Shown one piece after another: positions 24,635 to 33,504 of a DNA stretch of 38,277 nucleotides; the first letter of the stretch is position 1, and the number at the start of each line of letters is the position of its first letter. The position numbers and the translations under genes are program-made. Below the pieces are notes generated by a model. The model did no database searches and had not been told where the DNA came from. It was given only the letters and a program-made list of their open reading frames with translations. The stretch comes from Chromatiales bacterium (lineage in GTDB: Bacteria; Pseudomonadota; Gammaproteobacteria; Chromatiales; Chromatiaceae). The DNA lies in assembly GCA_028278145.1 (NCBI GenBank), contig JANQEV010000128.1, positions 1 through 38,277 of the forward strand. The letters run 5' to 3'.

Positions 24635-26161
24635 ATGCGCATAGCACTGATAAATCCCTACTACAGAGCAAATTCCATACATGGTATGGGTCCGCAAGTC
24701 CCCCTCGGTCTCCTGATGATTGGTGGGCCACTCATCGATGCAGGGCATAATGTCAAACTTATTAATGCCGAGGCCCTGAAGCTCTCCGACACTGAAATTG
24801 TTCATCTAACAAAACGTTTTAATGCAGACATCGTCATGATTGGCCATAGTGGCTCGACACCGGCGCATACTATTTGTCTGAAAACACTAAAGGCATTAAA
24901 AGAATCGCTCCCCCGGGTAAAAACAGTATATGGCGGAGTTCACCCCACATATCATGCCAAAGAAATACTTATGGCATCTCCTTATGTTGACATCATTGTG
25001 CGAGGAGAAGGCGAAGCCACTACCACCATTCTTGTAAACACACTGTCAGAACAAGGGCCCTTAGAGTCGGTTCCTGGAATCAGCTTTCATTCCAATGAAG
25101 ACATTATCGAAACTCTTCCAACACCATTGATCCGGGACTTCTCGCTGTATCGAACAGGATGGGAGCTGATTGAGGATTGGGATCAGCACCAGTGCTGGGG
25201 GCTGGGACGGGCAGCCGTGATTCAATTTTCACGGGGATGCCCTCATCAATGCAGTTATTGTGGCCAGCGTGATTTTTGGAAAAAGTGGCGGCATAGAAAC
25301 CCTGAAGAACTGGCAGCTGAGATTGCATGGCTGTACAGACACTACAATGTTCGGTTTTTCACTTTTGCTGATGAAAACCCCACAACCTCTCCTAGATTGT
25401 GGCGAAGATTTCTCGAGGCGATGATCTCCCAAAATGTACCTGTTTCGTTAACTGCAGCAATTCGTACAACTGACATTTGTCGTGACAATAAAATACTCCA
25501 CCTTTACAAGCGTGCAGGTTTTTGCTCAGTGCTTCTTGGGATAGAAACCACGAACCCGGAAACGATCAAAAGAATCAGAAAAGGTTCAAACAAACAAATT
25601 GATGCAGAGGCCATTCAATTGCTACGCGAGAATGGCATTATATCGATAGCAGGACATGTCGCTGGACTTGAGCATGATAGCTGGAAATCTGGCATACAGG
25701 CATTCCGTAGTCTTCTCACCTACGATCCAGACTTCATAAATGCCATGTATGTAACCCCGTTTGACTGGACCCCATTCTGGAGAGAAAGTACCGGTCGTGA
25801 AATAGTTGAGCATGACCCCACTAAGTGGGATTTCCGCCACCAAGTGCTAGGCACCAATTATCTAAAACCATGGCAGCTATTCCTAATGGTGAAAACAACT
25901 GAGTTTGTTTTTCATCTAAGACCCAAACATTTACTACGGATGCTTACACATAGAGACCCTGAAATCCGAAGACAATTACGTTGGTGCACACTCCATGCGG
26001 GTTACGTTTGGCTAGCTGAAGTTAGAGAGTTCATCAGAAGAAGATTAAAGAAAAGATGCACAGCGAGTACTGAAATAAAGAGCATCCAAGCTAATATGCC
26101 TATCTTGACTCACTCCAAAATGCCATATGATCTAGTGAGAGGTCCACATCTAAATATTTAA
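24635..26161 (+). CDS. BchE-like B12-binding radical SAM protein
   Basis: The 508-residue enzyme has an N-terminal B12-binding-type fold (about 1-150, containing MIGHSGSTPAHT and YGGVHPTYHAKEIL). The radical SAM domain has the 4Fe-4S motif C202-x3-C206-x2-C209 in SRGCPHQCSYCGQRDFW. The following KKWRHRNPEEL resembles the anaerobic Mg-protoporphyrin monomethyl ester cyclase BchE, but no other bacteriochlorophyll gene is present. A related radical SAM methylase or cyclase acting on another substrate is equally likely. AAGGAAC precedes the start. It is the last gene of the operon. Confidence 0.85.
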   Translation: MRIALINPYYRANSIHGMGPQVPLGLLMIGGPLIDAGHNVKLINAEALKLSDTEIVHLTKRFNADIVMIGHSGSTPAHTICLKTLKALKESLPRVKTVYGGVHPTYHAKEILMASPYVDIIVRGEGEATTTILVNTLSEQGPLESVPGISFHSNEDIIETLPTPLIRDFSLYRTGWELIEDWDQHQCWGLGRAAVIQFSRGCPHQCSYCGQRDFWKKWRHRNPEELAAEIAWLYRHYNVRFFTFADENPTTSPRLWRRFLEAMISQNVPVSLTAAIRTTDICRDNKILHLYKRAGFCSVLLGIETTNPETIKRIRKGSNKQIDAEAIQLLRENGIISIAGHVAGLEHDSWKSGIQAFRSLLTYDPDFINAMYVTPFDWTPFWRESTGREIVEHDPTKWDFRHQVLGTNYLKPWQLFLMVKTTEFVFHLRPKHLLRMLTHRDPEIRRQLRWCTLHAGYVWLAEVREFIRRRLKKRCTASTEIKSIQANMPILTHSKMPYDLVRGPHLNI

Positions 26162-26218
26162 TCCGTAAAACTCAGACGCTATGATCAGTTTATTAATAAG
26201 AGGTAGCTATATGCTAAA

Positions 26219-26248
26219 ACAACTCCCTACATCCATGTGGGAAGTTGT
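26219..26248. terminator. Hairpin between convergent operons
   Basis: The arms ACAACTCCC (26219-26227) and GGGAAGTTGT (26239-26248) pair with a single bulged base around an 11-nt loop. They sit 58 nt after the radical SAM stop and 41 nt before the stop of the convergent gene. There is no T-run, so it would be a weak or bidirectional terminator, or a processing site. Confidence 0.4.
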
Positions 26249-26288
26249 TGCTACCACCAATTTAGCTGGATCTGTGTTCAGGACTGAA

Positions 26289-27623
26289 TCAATAGCTCCA
26301 TTCGCTATATCGATTCCTCCAATGCAGGTATTTACGTTTGACCAACTCGCCACGTGATTCCAACAGTGAACCACCAACTATCGCCAGGGTTCCAACTATA
26401 GCCATGGTTACCCAGTAGCCAAAATCAAACATATGGAACAGATGTTGGAATTGATCCAGCAATCCTACAATGGTCATCACTATGCCGGTGAGGAATATTG
26501 ACCGCTGCTGAATGCTGTAGCTGAAGATGATCATGGCCATGCCAATTATGATGGTTAGAAGCGATGCTATCACTCCACCATGAAGCAGCAGATTGACAGG
26601 CAGGCTTGTGGCGATGATCAGTGATGCTATTACCCGGTACATGGGTGTATTGTGAAAGGATCTGAGTGATATTTCATACAACATGATGGCAGCTGTCAGG
26701 CTGCCTGCGATGGTTGATACCGAGTCACTCCATCCTGCATTGGTAAGGGTCATGAATACACCAAGACCGGTGATTGCTGTGATAGGAGCAGAGATCAGTT
26801 CCATTGCTGTACGGGTGCGAGAGTCTCGATGCATAAGCAGTGAACACTGGCGCAGGGCGATAAACAGCATGGCTGCAGCTGTGGTCAAGAGGATAAAGTC
26901 AGGCGAGTACAACCAGATATTTCTAATCACCAGTATTCCAAGTGGAAGGAACTGTAACAACAGTGCAGTCATACCTTCCTGAGTTTTTACCTCGCTGCGG
27001 TTACGAGTGATCTTAGCGCTGGCATATAGGGTGAACATGGTGAGTAGTGCAACCAATCCGGCGATCAATACAGGTGTGCGCAGGGGTAACAGCATGGCTG
27101 CATTGCTGAACAGGTATAGCAGGCTCAATGAATGTCCAAGTTCTCGTGCCAGGGTGCGAAAACCGATCCAGATTATAGGCAGCAATACCGCCAGTGCGGC
27201 TACGGTGGTTAGTGTTGCCTGAAGTGGGCTGCCAAGTGCCCAGGCCACATACTGGGGATAAACACTCATGTCGATGTTGCTCGTTGCAGAGAATATGAAA
27301 GCACCAAGGATGGCAAAGTTTGCTGGCACAGAGATCAGTGCTAGTACAAGTAGCAAGCGGGCACCCTTTGCCTCTTTCAGAAAGTGGCCGCTGGCCAACC
27401 CGATGATGGTTAGTGCGCCGGTATGCCCCAGCAACATGATATAGCGGATCAAGTCGCCACTTCCTTCCCAGCCTCGCATCAGAAAAGTGTAGAGTGAGAA
27501 CAGCACTGCTGCGGCACCGAAGCCCCGCAGTAGTTGAGGCAGCTTCCTGGTCCAACTGTTGTTGTCTTCGTTGTTGAATTGGGTTTCAAACTCAGTGTTT
27601 AGCTGTGTCTCATGTGTTGTCAT
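26289..27623 (-). CDS. Polytopic membrane protein, function unknown
   Basis: The 444-residue protein has a polar N-terminus (about 1-28, Asn/Glu/Thr-rich) and then about 12-14 hydrophobic helices to residue 425, with a basic C-terminal tail (RGELVKRKYLHWRNRY). No transporter signature was recognised. The start overlaps the stop of the PspA-like gene by 14 bp, so the two are translated together and probably form a membrane-stress unit. Long runs of TM helices with few charged loops suggest a transporter or sensor. Confidence 0.75.
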   Translation of the reverse strand: MTTHETQLNTEFETQFNNEDNNSWTRKLPQLLRGFGAAAVLFSLYTFLMRGWEGSGDLIRYIMLLGHTGALTIIGLASGHFLKEAKGARLLLVLALISVPANFAILGAFIFSATSNIDMSVYPQYVAWALGSPLQATLTTVAALAVLLPIIWIGFRTLARELGHSLSLLYLFSNAAMLLPLRTPVLIAGLVALLTMFTLYASAKITRNRSEVKTQEGMTALLLQFLPLGILVIRNIWLYSPDFILLTTAAAMLFIALRQCSLLMHRDSRTRTAMELISAPITAITGLGVFMTLTNAGWSDSVSTIAGSLTAAIMLYEISLRSFHNTPMYRVIASLIIATSLPVNLLLHGGVIASLLTIIIGMAMIIFSYSIQQRSIFLTGIVMTIVGLLDQFQHLFHMFDFGYWVTMAIVGTLAIVGGSLLESRGELVKRKYLHWRNRYSEWSY

Positions 27624-28269
27624 TGCCGTTCTCCTTAGCGATCAACTCTTCCAGCTCCATACGCAATGCCTGCTGGTTCTCTTCGTCAACGTATGCCTGT
27701 TCTAGGCTATCGACGGGTTCGTAGCTGTCGGCCATGATCTCTGCCTGTGATATTTTAATCTCCCAGCGGTCAAAACTGGATTCCAGTTCATCCGCATGGG
27801 AGTGATCCATATCGCTGATTACCGTTAGTACATCTGCACTGGTTTGACGGGAGCGCAGCAATTCATGTTTTTGCTTCATGGATCTGAGGTCGCTATCGCT
27901 ACGGCTGATATCCTGCGCCATCTTTTCCGCTGCCTTTTGATACTCATCGCGACTCTGGTTCAACTGCCTGATCTGGTCTTTCGCCTGCTGTCGCCGTTGC
28001 ATGCAGGCCATGGCCTTGGATGGATCTCTCTCCGCCTCTTTGATAGCGCGTCCAGCCCACTGCGCCTCTTCAGCTTCTAATTGCGATATCTGATCCTGGA
28101 TGCGTTGTTGGGCCCCCTGCAGTCGGGCGTGTTGCACCTTGGCGGCAGCGATTTTTTTTCGCTGCTCTTTGATGGTGGCCTGGATTAGGGCATCGTGGTT
28201 TTCGATTTCACCCACCACATGATCGAGCTTGGAAAAAAGAGTGGTTGATATGCGTTTGATGATGGACAT
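27610..28269 (-). CDS. PspA/IM30 family protein
   Basis: The 219-residue protein has the PspA layout: MSIIKRISTTLFSKLDHVVGEIENHDALIQATIKEQ resembles the N-terminal amphipathic segment, followed by long coiled-coil helices (about 30-150) and a C-terminal helical part. The length is close to the family's 220-225. PspA proteins bind stressed inner membrane and preserve its integrity. AGGAGAA before the ATG is a good ribosome-binding site. Its divergent neighbour is a broken XRE-type regulator gene. Confidence 0.88.
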   Translation of the reverse strand: MSIIKRISTTLFSKLDHVVGEIENHDALIQATIKEQRKKIAAAKVQHARLQGAQQRIQDQISQLEAEEAQWAGRAIKEAERDPSKAMACMQRRQQAKDQIRQLNQSRDEYQKAAEKMAQDISRSDSDLRSMKQKHELLRSRQTSADVLTVISDMDHSHADELESSFDRWEIKISQAEIMADSYEPVDSLEQAYVDEENQQALRMELEELIAKENGNDNT

Positions 28270-28368
28270 TGAAGTTCTCCTTTGGTTAATTGATGTGAAG
28301 GAGAGTATTGTCGTGGAGTGATTATAAGTATACTAAAACAAATAAAAGGTACTCAAAGTAGCCTCATG

Positions 28369-28385
28369 GTATAGCATTGTTATAC
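28369..28385. promoter_or_regulatory. Candidate operator GTATA-N7-TATAC
   Basis: An inverted repeat, GTATA (28369-28373) and TATAC (28381-28385), is spaced by 7 bp in the gap between the divergent PspA-like gene and the XRE pseudogene. A third TATACTA copy lies at about 28330-28336. A binding site for the now broken regulator is a reasonable guess. Confidence 0.35.
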
Positions 28386-28407
28386 TAAGATTTGAGTGGA
28401 CAGAGAT

Positions 28408-29140
28408 ATGGCTGAAACCAAGGCGATAATTTTCACCCTCAAAGAGCTTTTTCACAGTAAACAGACCACCTATGCCAATATTGCCGTGGCCTGGATATGA
28501 GTGAAGCTAACGTTAAACGAATGTTTGTCACCGGGCGTATGGCCTTGGAGCGCATTGAGTCTATCAGCCAGCTGATCGAAATAGAACTAAGTGATCTTTT
28601 TCAGCTGTACCAGGATACCAAGCAGAAGACTGTGCAACTCACCACAGAGCAGGAGCGTCAATTGATGGATGACACGCAACTACTACTGGTGGCGGTTTGT
28701 GTGCGTAATCACCTTACCTATAAGGAGATACTGCAGCACTATGCAATATCCCCCACTGACCTGATTCAAAGGTTGGCCCATCTTGATCGTTTGAAGATTA
28801 TTGATCTGTTGCCCAACAATCGCATCAAGTTGCGCATTGCGGAAAACTTTTCCTGGATACCTCACGGTCCTGTCGAACGGTTCTATGAGTAGGCAATACA
28901 AAACGAGTTTTTGAAGGGGCAGTTTGGTGGAGAAAACAATCCGCGTCTGTTCCTCTCTGGTTTACTTAATGAAAGTTCGCAGATGATTATGTTCAAGCGG
29001 ATCCAATTGATCTCAGATGAGTTCCCCAACTGCACCGGCAGGACTGTGAGCTACCTTTAAATAAACTGCACAGTGTTGGGATCTTGCTTTCAATGCGGCG
29101 TTGGGGCTTTTCTGTGCTCAAACCGTATAGTGCAAAATAG
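28408..29140 (+). pseudogene. XRE-type transcriptional regulator, inactivated by three lesions
   Basis: Joined across frames, the sequence encodes one continuous protein of about 243 residues: MAETKAIIFTLKELFHSKQT, a helix-turn-helix (TYANIAVA, then LDMSEANVKRMF), a middle helical part, and a C-terminus reading QLHRQDCELPLNKLHSVGIL and ending at TAG 29138-29140. Lesion 1 is a one-base loss near 28488-28494 (GCCTGG where GCCCTG would keep frame). Lesion 2 is an in-frame TAG at 28890-28892, with the frame continuing AIQNEFLKGQFGGENNPRLF. Lesion 3 is a frameshift near 29022-29026. Only the 28497-28892 part stays open. Three independent lesions make sequencing error unlikely. Confidence 0.82.
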
Positions 29141-29208
29141 GGTATCGGAGTTACCACTTACCTGTGGTAGCCGCGTCTCATAGCGAAACAGATTCCAGTT
29201 TTCCTTTA

Positions 29209-29226
29209 GCCTAGATTTTGCTAGGC
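29209..29226 (-). terminator. Hairpin after tRNA-Leu
   Basis: GCCTAG (29209-29214) and CTAGGC (29221-29226) form a perfect 6-bp stem just downstream of the tRNA 3' end on the minus strand. No T-run follows, so it may be a processing hairpin or part of a weak terminator. Confidence 0.4.
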
Positions 29227-29231
29227 ATAGT

Positions 29232-29318
29232 TGGTACCGGGGGCCGGACTCGAACCGGCACGTTGTCACCAACGGGGGATTTTGAATCCCCTGCGTCTAC
29301 CAATTTCGCCACCCCGGC
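29232..29318 (-). tRNA. tRNA-Leu (anticodon CAA)
   Basis: The 87-nt class II tRNA has acceptor stem GCCGGGG pairing with CCCCGGT, a D-arm with GGTAGAC, an anticodon stem GGGGA/TCCCC with loop TTCAAAA giving anticodon CAA (decodes UUG), a long variable arm (CGTTGGTGACAACG), a T-arm with GGTTCGAGTC, and an encoded CCA end. The long variable arm is right for leucine. All stems pair, so it should be functional. Confidence 0.97.
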
Positions 29319-29345
29319 ATTAGGTAGTACCTGTGAAAGGGCACA

Positions 29346-29373
29346 AGTATAGCTATTTCCATTGTCATGGCAA
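29346..29373 (-). promoter_or_regulatory. Promoter of tRNA-Leu
   Basis: On the minus strand, TTGCCA (29373-29368) is separated by 16 bp from TATACT (29351-29346), a sigma-70-like pair with five of six bases in the -10. Transcription would start near 29339, about 20 nt before the mature tRNA 5' end. Confidence 0.6.
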
Positions 29374-29423
29374 CCTAATGATCACTTTTGCTCCACATTA
29401 ATGGCTGGTAAGATTCGCCCGCT

Positions 29424-30452
29424 ATGCAACTGTCTGATTTTTACTATGACTTACCACAGGAACTGATTGCCCAGTATCCCACTGAGCAGCGTAGCGCCAG
29501 CCGTCTGTTGCACCTAGAGGGCAATAGCGGGGCGGTATCTGATCTACGATTCCATGATCTTACAGATCTACTACTTCCAGGCGACTTGCTGGTATTCAAC
29601 GATACCAGGGTAATTCCTGCCCGCATGTACGGCCACAAACCAACTGGTGGCAAGGTGGAGATTCTGGTGGAGCGGGTATTGGGTCCAGATCTGGTACTGG
29701 CCCAGGTGCGGGCCAGCAAGTCTCCCAAGCCTGGCACCGAGCTCATTATAGAAGGAGTAGCCCCATTGGTAGTGCAGGAGCGTCGGGGTGATATGTTTGT
29801 GCTTGCCTCCCGGGGGCAGGACATCATGCATATTATGGAACAGCACGGACATATGCCACTACCGCCCTATGTACAACGTGGGGATGAGGAACTGGACCTG
29901 GAGCGTTATCAGACCATATACGCTGAACGCCCTGGTGCGGTAGCTGCACCCACTGCCGGCCTGCACTTCGATGATCAGATGTTCCAACGTCTGGCAGAGA
30001 TGGGGGTAGAGACTACCAGGGTAACCCTGCACGTAGGTGCCGGCACATTTCAGCCGGTACGGGTGCAGAATCTGGACGAACACATAATGCATAGTGAGCG
30101 GGCCGAGGTTTCTGAGCAGGTATGTGCTGCGGTTGCTGCAGCCAAGGAGCGGGGTAACAGGGTTGTGGCTGTGGGAACTACAAGTGTGCGTAGTTTGGAG
30201 GCGGCAGCAGCCGAAGGTGAATTGCGGCCATTCAACAGTGAGACCAGCCTGTTTCTCCGCCCCGGATACCGCTTTAATGTGGTGGATGCCATGTTGACCA
30301 ATTTCCACCTCCCGGAGTCTACTCTGCTGATGCTGGTTTCAGCCTTTGCCGGTTATGAGCATATGATGGCTGCTTACAGGCATGCGGTTGAGGAAAAGTA
30401 CCGTTTCTTCAGCTATGGGGATGCGATGTTTCTAACCAGGAAGGATGTTTGA
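29424..30452 (+). CDS. queA: S-adenosylmethionine:tRNA ribosyltransferase-isomerase
   Basis: The 342-residue enzyme makes epoxyqueuosine in tRNA by transferring ribose from AdoMet to preQ1. Signatures are [19 protein letters not shown] at the N-terminus, [22 protein letters not shown], the conserved [17 protein letters not shown], and [28 protein letters not shown] near the C-terminus. The length is normal. It acts after Tgt, whose gene follows 161 bp downstream on the same strand. The gap contains a candidate antisense-oriented small RNA. The ATG has no strong ribosome-binding site. Confidence 0.97.
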   Translation: MQLSDFYYDLPQELIAQYPTEQRSASRLLHLEGNSGAVSDLRFHDLTDLLLPGDLLVFNDTRVIPARMYGHKPTGGKVEILVERVLGPDLVLAQVRASKSPKPGTELIIEGVAPLVVQERRGDMFVLASRGQDIMHIMEQHGHMPLPPYVQRGDEELDLERYQTIYAERPGAVAAPTAGLHFDDQMFQRLAEMGVETTRVTLHVGAGTFQPVRVQNLDEHIMHSERAEVSEQVCAAVAAAKERGNRVVAVGTTSVRSLEAAAAEGELRPFNSETSLFLRPGYRFNVVDAMLTNFHLPESTLLMLVSAFAGYEHMMAAYRHAVEEKYRFFSYGDAMFLTRKDV

Positions 30453-30465
30453 AAATATTACAGGC

Positions 30466-30551
30466 AAAAAAAAGCGCGGTAGATGATACCGCGCTCAAAC
30501 CACTAAAGGAGGAAACTGAATCATGTCTGCTTCCGCTTAATGATTCAGCAT
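30466..30551 (-). ncRNA. Candidate small RNA gene between queA and tgt
   Basis: The minus strand carries a full transcription unit. TTGACA (30586-30581), 17 bp and GAAAAT (30563-30558) form a sigma-70-like promoter with a start near 30551. The transcript would begin with a hairpin of stem CTGAATCAT/ATGATTCAG (30548-30540 and 30524-30516). A single strand with TTTCCTCCTTTAG (about 30514-30502) is complementary to Shine-Dalgarno sequences. The RNA ends in a perfect 9-bp terminator stem AGCGCGGTA/TACCGCGCT (30495-30473) followed by eight T. About 86 nt of RNA with an exposed CCUCC is typical of base-pairing small RNAs. On the plus strand the same bases give an apparent five-codon frame (MSASA) after AAAGGAGG, which I consider a by-product. 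Confidence 0.62.
30473..30495 (-). terminator. Intrinsic terminator on the minus strand
   Basis: A perfect 9-bp GC-rich stem, AGCGCGGTA/TACCGCGCT, has a 5-nt loop and is followed on the minus strand by eight T (30473-30466). On the plus strand the A-run precedes the stem, so it terminates minus-strand transcripts, not queA. It defines the 3' end of the candidate small RNA. Confidence 0.75.
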
Positions 30552-30557
30552 AAAAGC

Positions 30558-31711
<1,154 letters not shown>

Positions 31712-31757
31712 CATGGTTTGGAGCCGGGATCATGGATGTCGCAGTTTTTTTGCCAGA

Positions 31758-31824
31758 AACGCTCCGCTTATTCTGGCCTACCGGTATTTCCACAGAGATT
31801 GTAGGTCGGGATAAGCGCAGCGTT
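31758..31824. repeat. REP-like imperfect inverted repeat after tgt
   Basis: Two 24-bp arms, 31758-31781 and 31801-31824, are complementary at 20 of 24 positions around a 19-bp loop. The right arm reads GTAGGTCGGGATAAGCGCAG onwards, the style of GTAGGTCGGG-type repeats common in gammaproteobacterial genomes. It lies between convergent tgt and the response regulator and could stabilise or end both transcripts. Copy number elsewhere cannot be judged from this window. Confidence 0.65.
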
Positions 31825-31842
31825 CCCGGCGGGTGTTCTGTA

Positions 31843-32730
31843 TCAGTTAACCACTAGGGCACTGAGAAGTCCCTTGCCATAATCTTCAGAATTAATCTCA
31901 ATATCAACTCGTTGTACCCCTGGACTGCTCATCAGTTGTTTTAGCTTTTCATTCGGTTTTTTTATGATGTGAGCTGCAGTCAAACGTACATTTTGATTTA
32001 TCTCTTCGCGGTGAAACAGGCCACCAAGCACGTTGTATATTTCACGCAAGTTATCAAAAATCCCGCTTGGGATCTCGCGGGTTCTGAGACTGGTGAAAAC
32101 TTCATTGGGCGGAATTATGGTCAATGATGCACCTAGGGCGCAGGCGGCTTTGATATCTGTAATCCAGATGGCTTGGGTGACGTTATCGTCCCCGGCATAT
32201 AGGCCCGCGACCAGCGGTATGCTATCAAATGACTGTGCAGTTCCTTCACCCAGGGTTACTTGTACAGAAAGTAGGTTATCCAGTAACACCTGAACCTGTG
32301 GAATAGCTGGCAGTATAAATGTCGTGGTTCTGTGTTCCTCTTGCTGTTCATGTTCGGGAAGTGGGTGGTCACTGAATATTGGTAGTAGGGCCTCCTGCAG
32401 GCTTTGTACAGTGAATGGCTTTTGCACCACAAACAGGACGCCGGTCTCCCTGGCGCGTTCTACATTTTCCTGGGCCCGTTCTGTGGTGATCAGCCCAAGT
32501 TTTACATCTGATTTCTGATTCTTCAGTTCCTCTGCCATTTCGATGCCCGTCATGACCGGCATGTGCCAATCGCTTAGGACCATGTCCGGTTCCCAGGATT
32601 CGATTAGTTCAAGACCCTGCTTACCATCCTCGGCCTCCATGAAGTCATGACCGGTGTAACCTGCCTGTTTAAGCGTACGAATGATCATCTTACGCATTGC
32701 TGAGCTATCATCTATGACTAGAAATTTCAT
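31843..32730 (-). CDS. CheY-like response regulator with unassigned C-terminal domain
   Basis: The 295-residue protein has a receiver domain at 1-about 120 with acidic pocket Asp7/Asp8, phospho-acceptor Asp54 in VLSDWHMPVMTG, Thr82/83 and Lys104 in VVQKPF. A Gln/Glu-rich linker (about 122-138) leads to a second alpha/beta domain (about 140-295) that is not a DNA-binding, GGDEF or EAL domain. The DNLREIYNVLGGLFHRE segment vaguely recalls CheC/CheX-type folds. With the cheX-like gene upstream on the same strand, a role in chemotaxis-like adaptation is plausible. Confidence 0.88.
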   Translation of the reverse strand: MKFLVIDDSSAMRKMIIRTLKQAGYTGHDFMEAEDGKQGLELIESWEPDMVLSDWHMPVMTGIEMAEELKNQKSDVKLGLITTERAQENVERARETGVLFVVQKPFTVQSLQEALLPIFSDHPLPEHEQQEEHRTTTFILPAIPQVQVLLDNLLSVQVTLGEGTAQSFDSIPLVAGLYAGDDNVTQAIWITDIKAACALGASLTIIPPNEVFTSLRTREIPSGIFDNLREIYNVLGGLFHREEINQNVRLTAAHIIKKPNEKLKQLMSSPGVQRVDIEINSEDYGKGLLSALVVN

Positions 32731-32781
32731 ATCTTTTCCCTGCTTAATACTCTAGGTATATGAATTATCAAGTTGTTCAAA

Positions 32782-33237
32782 TCATCTTTGTTCCATTAAC
32801 AGAAATAGTGCGCGCACCGGAGCACTGTCATCTATCGCCCAGCAGTCCATCAGAATATGGCTGCTTGGTATATCAAGCTTGTGTTTCCGACTCTTGGAAA
32901 CGACAGGTATGCTAATACTAAAGTTACCTATCAAAGTACCTTCAATTTCCCCTGCCACCATGTTTACAAATTCACCCAATGCATCAACAATCTCATCGTT
33001 GTTCAACTCTTCTATTGATGTTTCGAACATAGAGGCTGCAATCCTGGCTACCAATTGTTCTGAACAGTCTATGAATACAGCATATTGTTCCGGACCAGAA
33101 ATAGACACACATGCAGTTCGGAAGGAGTGATTTTCAAACACATCCTCACTCGGGATATGGCTACGTAACTGTTCGTCCATGAGGGATGACCAAACGTTGT
33201 TCAGCAATCCCAACATAAATTCACCAGAAGGATTCAT
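32782..33237 (-). CDS. CheX-like chemotaxis phosphatase
   Basis: The 151-residue protein resembles CheX, a CheC-related phosphatase of phospho-CheY. The active-site pattern E-x2-N is seen at Glu89 and Asn92 in DALGEFVNMVAGEIEG, and the mixed helix-strand layout fits. It ends 51 bp upstream of the response regulator on the same strand, so the two are very likely cotranscribed and act as regulator and phosphatase. The start at 33237 has only a poor ribosome-binding site; an inner Met at residue 8 has GGTGA ahead of it and is an alternative. Confidence 0.85.
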   Translation of the reverse strand: MNPSGEFMLGLLNNVWSSLMDEQLRSHIPSEDVFENHSFRTACVSISGPEQYAVFIDCSEQLVARIAASMFETSIEELNNDEIVDALGEFVNMVAGEIEGTLIGNFSISIPVVSKSRKHKLDIPSSHILMDCWAIDDSAPVRALFLLMEQR

Positions 33238-33242
33238 TCCGA

Positions 33243-33304
33243 TTTTCAGCTGCTATGGCCGCACATTTGCTTAGGTTAACTATAAAGCGGCCAGCGGCTG
33301 AAAA
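33243..33304 (-). promoter_or_regulatory. Long stem-loop in the cheX leader
   Basis: Two paired blocks, TGGCCGC (33256-33262) with GCGGCCA (33287-33293), and TTTTCAGC (33243-33250) with GCTGAAAA (33297-33304), build an interrupted 15-bp stem. It ends just before the cheX start codon on the minus strand. It could hide the weak ribosome-binding site. No T-run follows in either direction, so it is not a terminator. Confidence 0.45.
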
Positions 33305-33417
33305 AATTGAATTCTGCTGTGTTGGCCTGCTGGCTACATATTAGGCAGATTGAGCCTGGATGAGGTAGCCGGAGAGAAAAAACAATCAATGGGTGTGTTA
33401 TTTGCCAGCCAGAGGCT

Positions 33418-33447
33418 AAAAAACCGTGTCAAATGACACGGTTTTTT
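33418..33447. terminator. Bidirectional intrinsic terminator
   Basis: AAAAAACCGTGTCA (33418-33431) and TGACACGGTTTTTT (33434-33447) form a perfect stem with two loop bases and T-runs in both directions. It lies 57 bp beyond the stop of the minus-strand lipoprotein gene and is its terminator; it also isolates cheX from that transcript. Confidence 0.9.
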
Positions 33448-33504
33448 CTACTATCGAGATACAACTATTACCATCTGTTCAGTCTGCATGGTGCAGATTT
33501 AGTA

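Noticed and set aside
24635..26161. True bacteriochlorophyll synthesis gene bchE
   Set aside because: The Cys motif region fits BchE, but no other photosynthesis gene is in the window, so only BchE-like is stated.
28497..28892. Stand-alone 131-residue protein
   Set aside because: It is the middle part of a longer XRE regulator; coding sequence continues on both sides in shifted frames or past the stop.
30523..30540. Five-codon frame MSASA behind a perfect AAAGGAGG on the plus strand
   Set aside because: The same bases are better explained as the seed and hairpin of a minus-strand small RNA with its own promoter and terminator.
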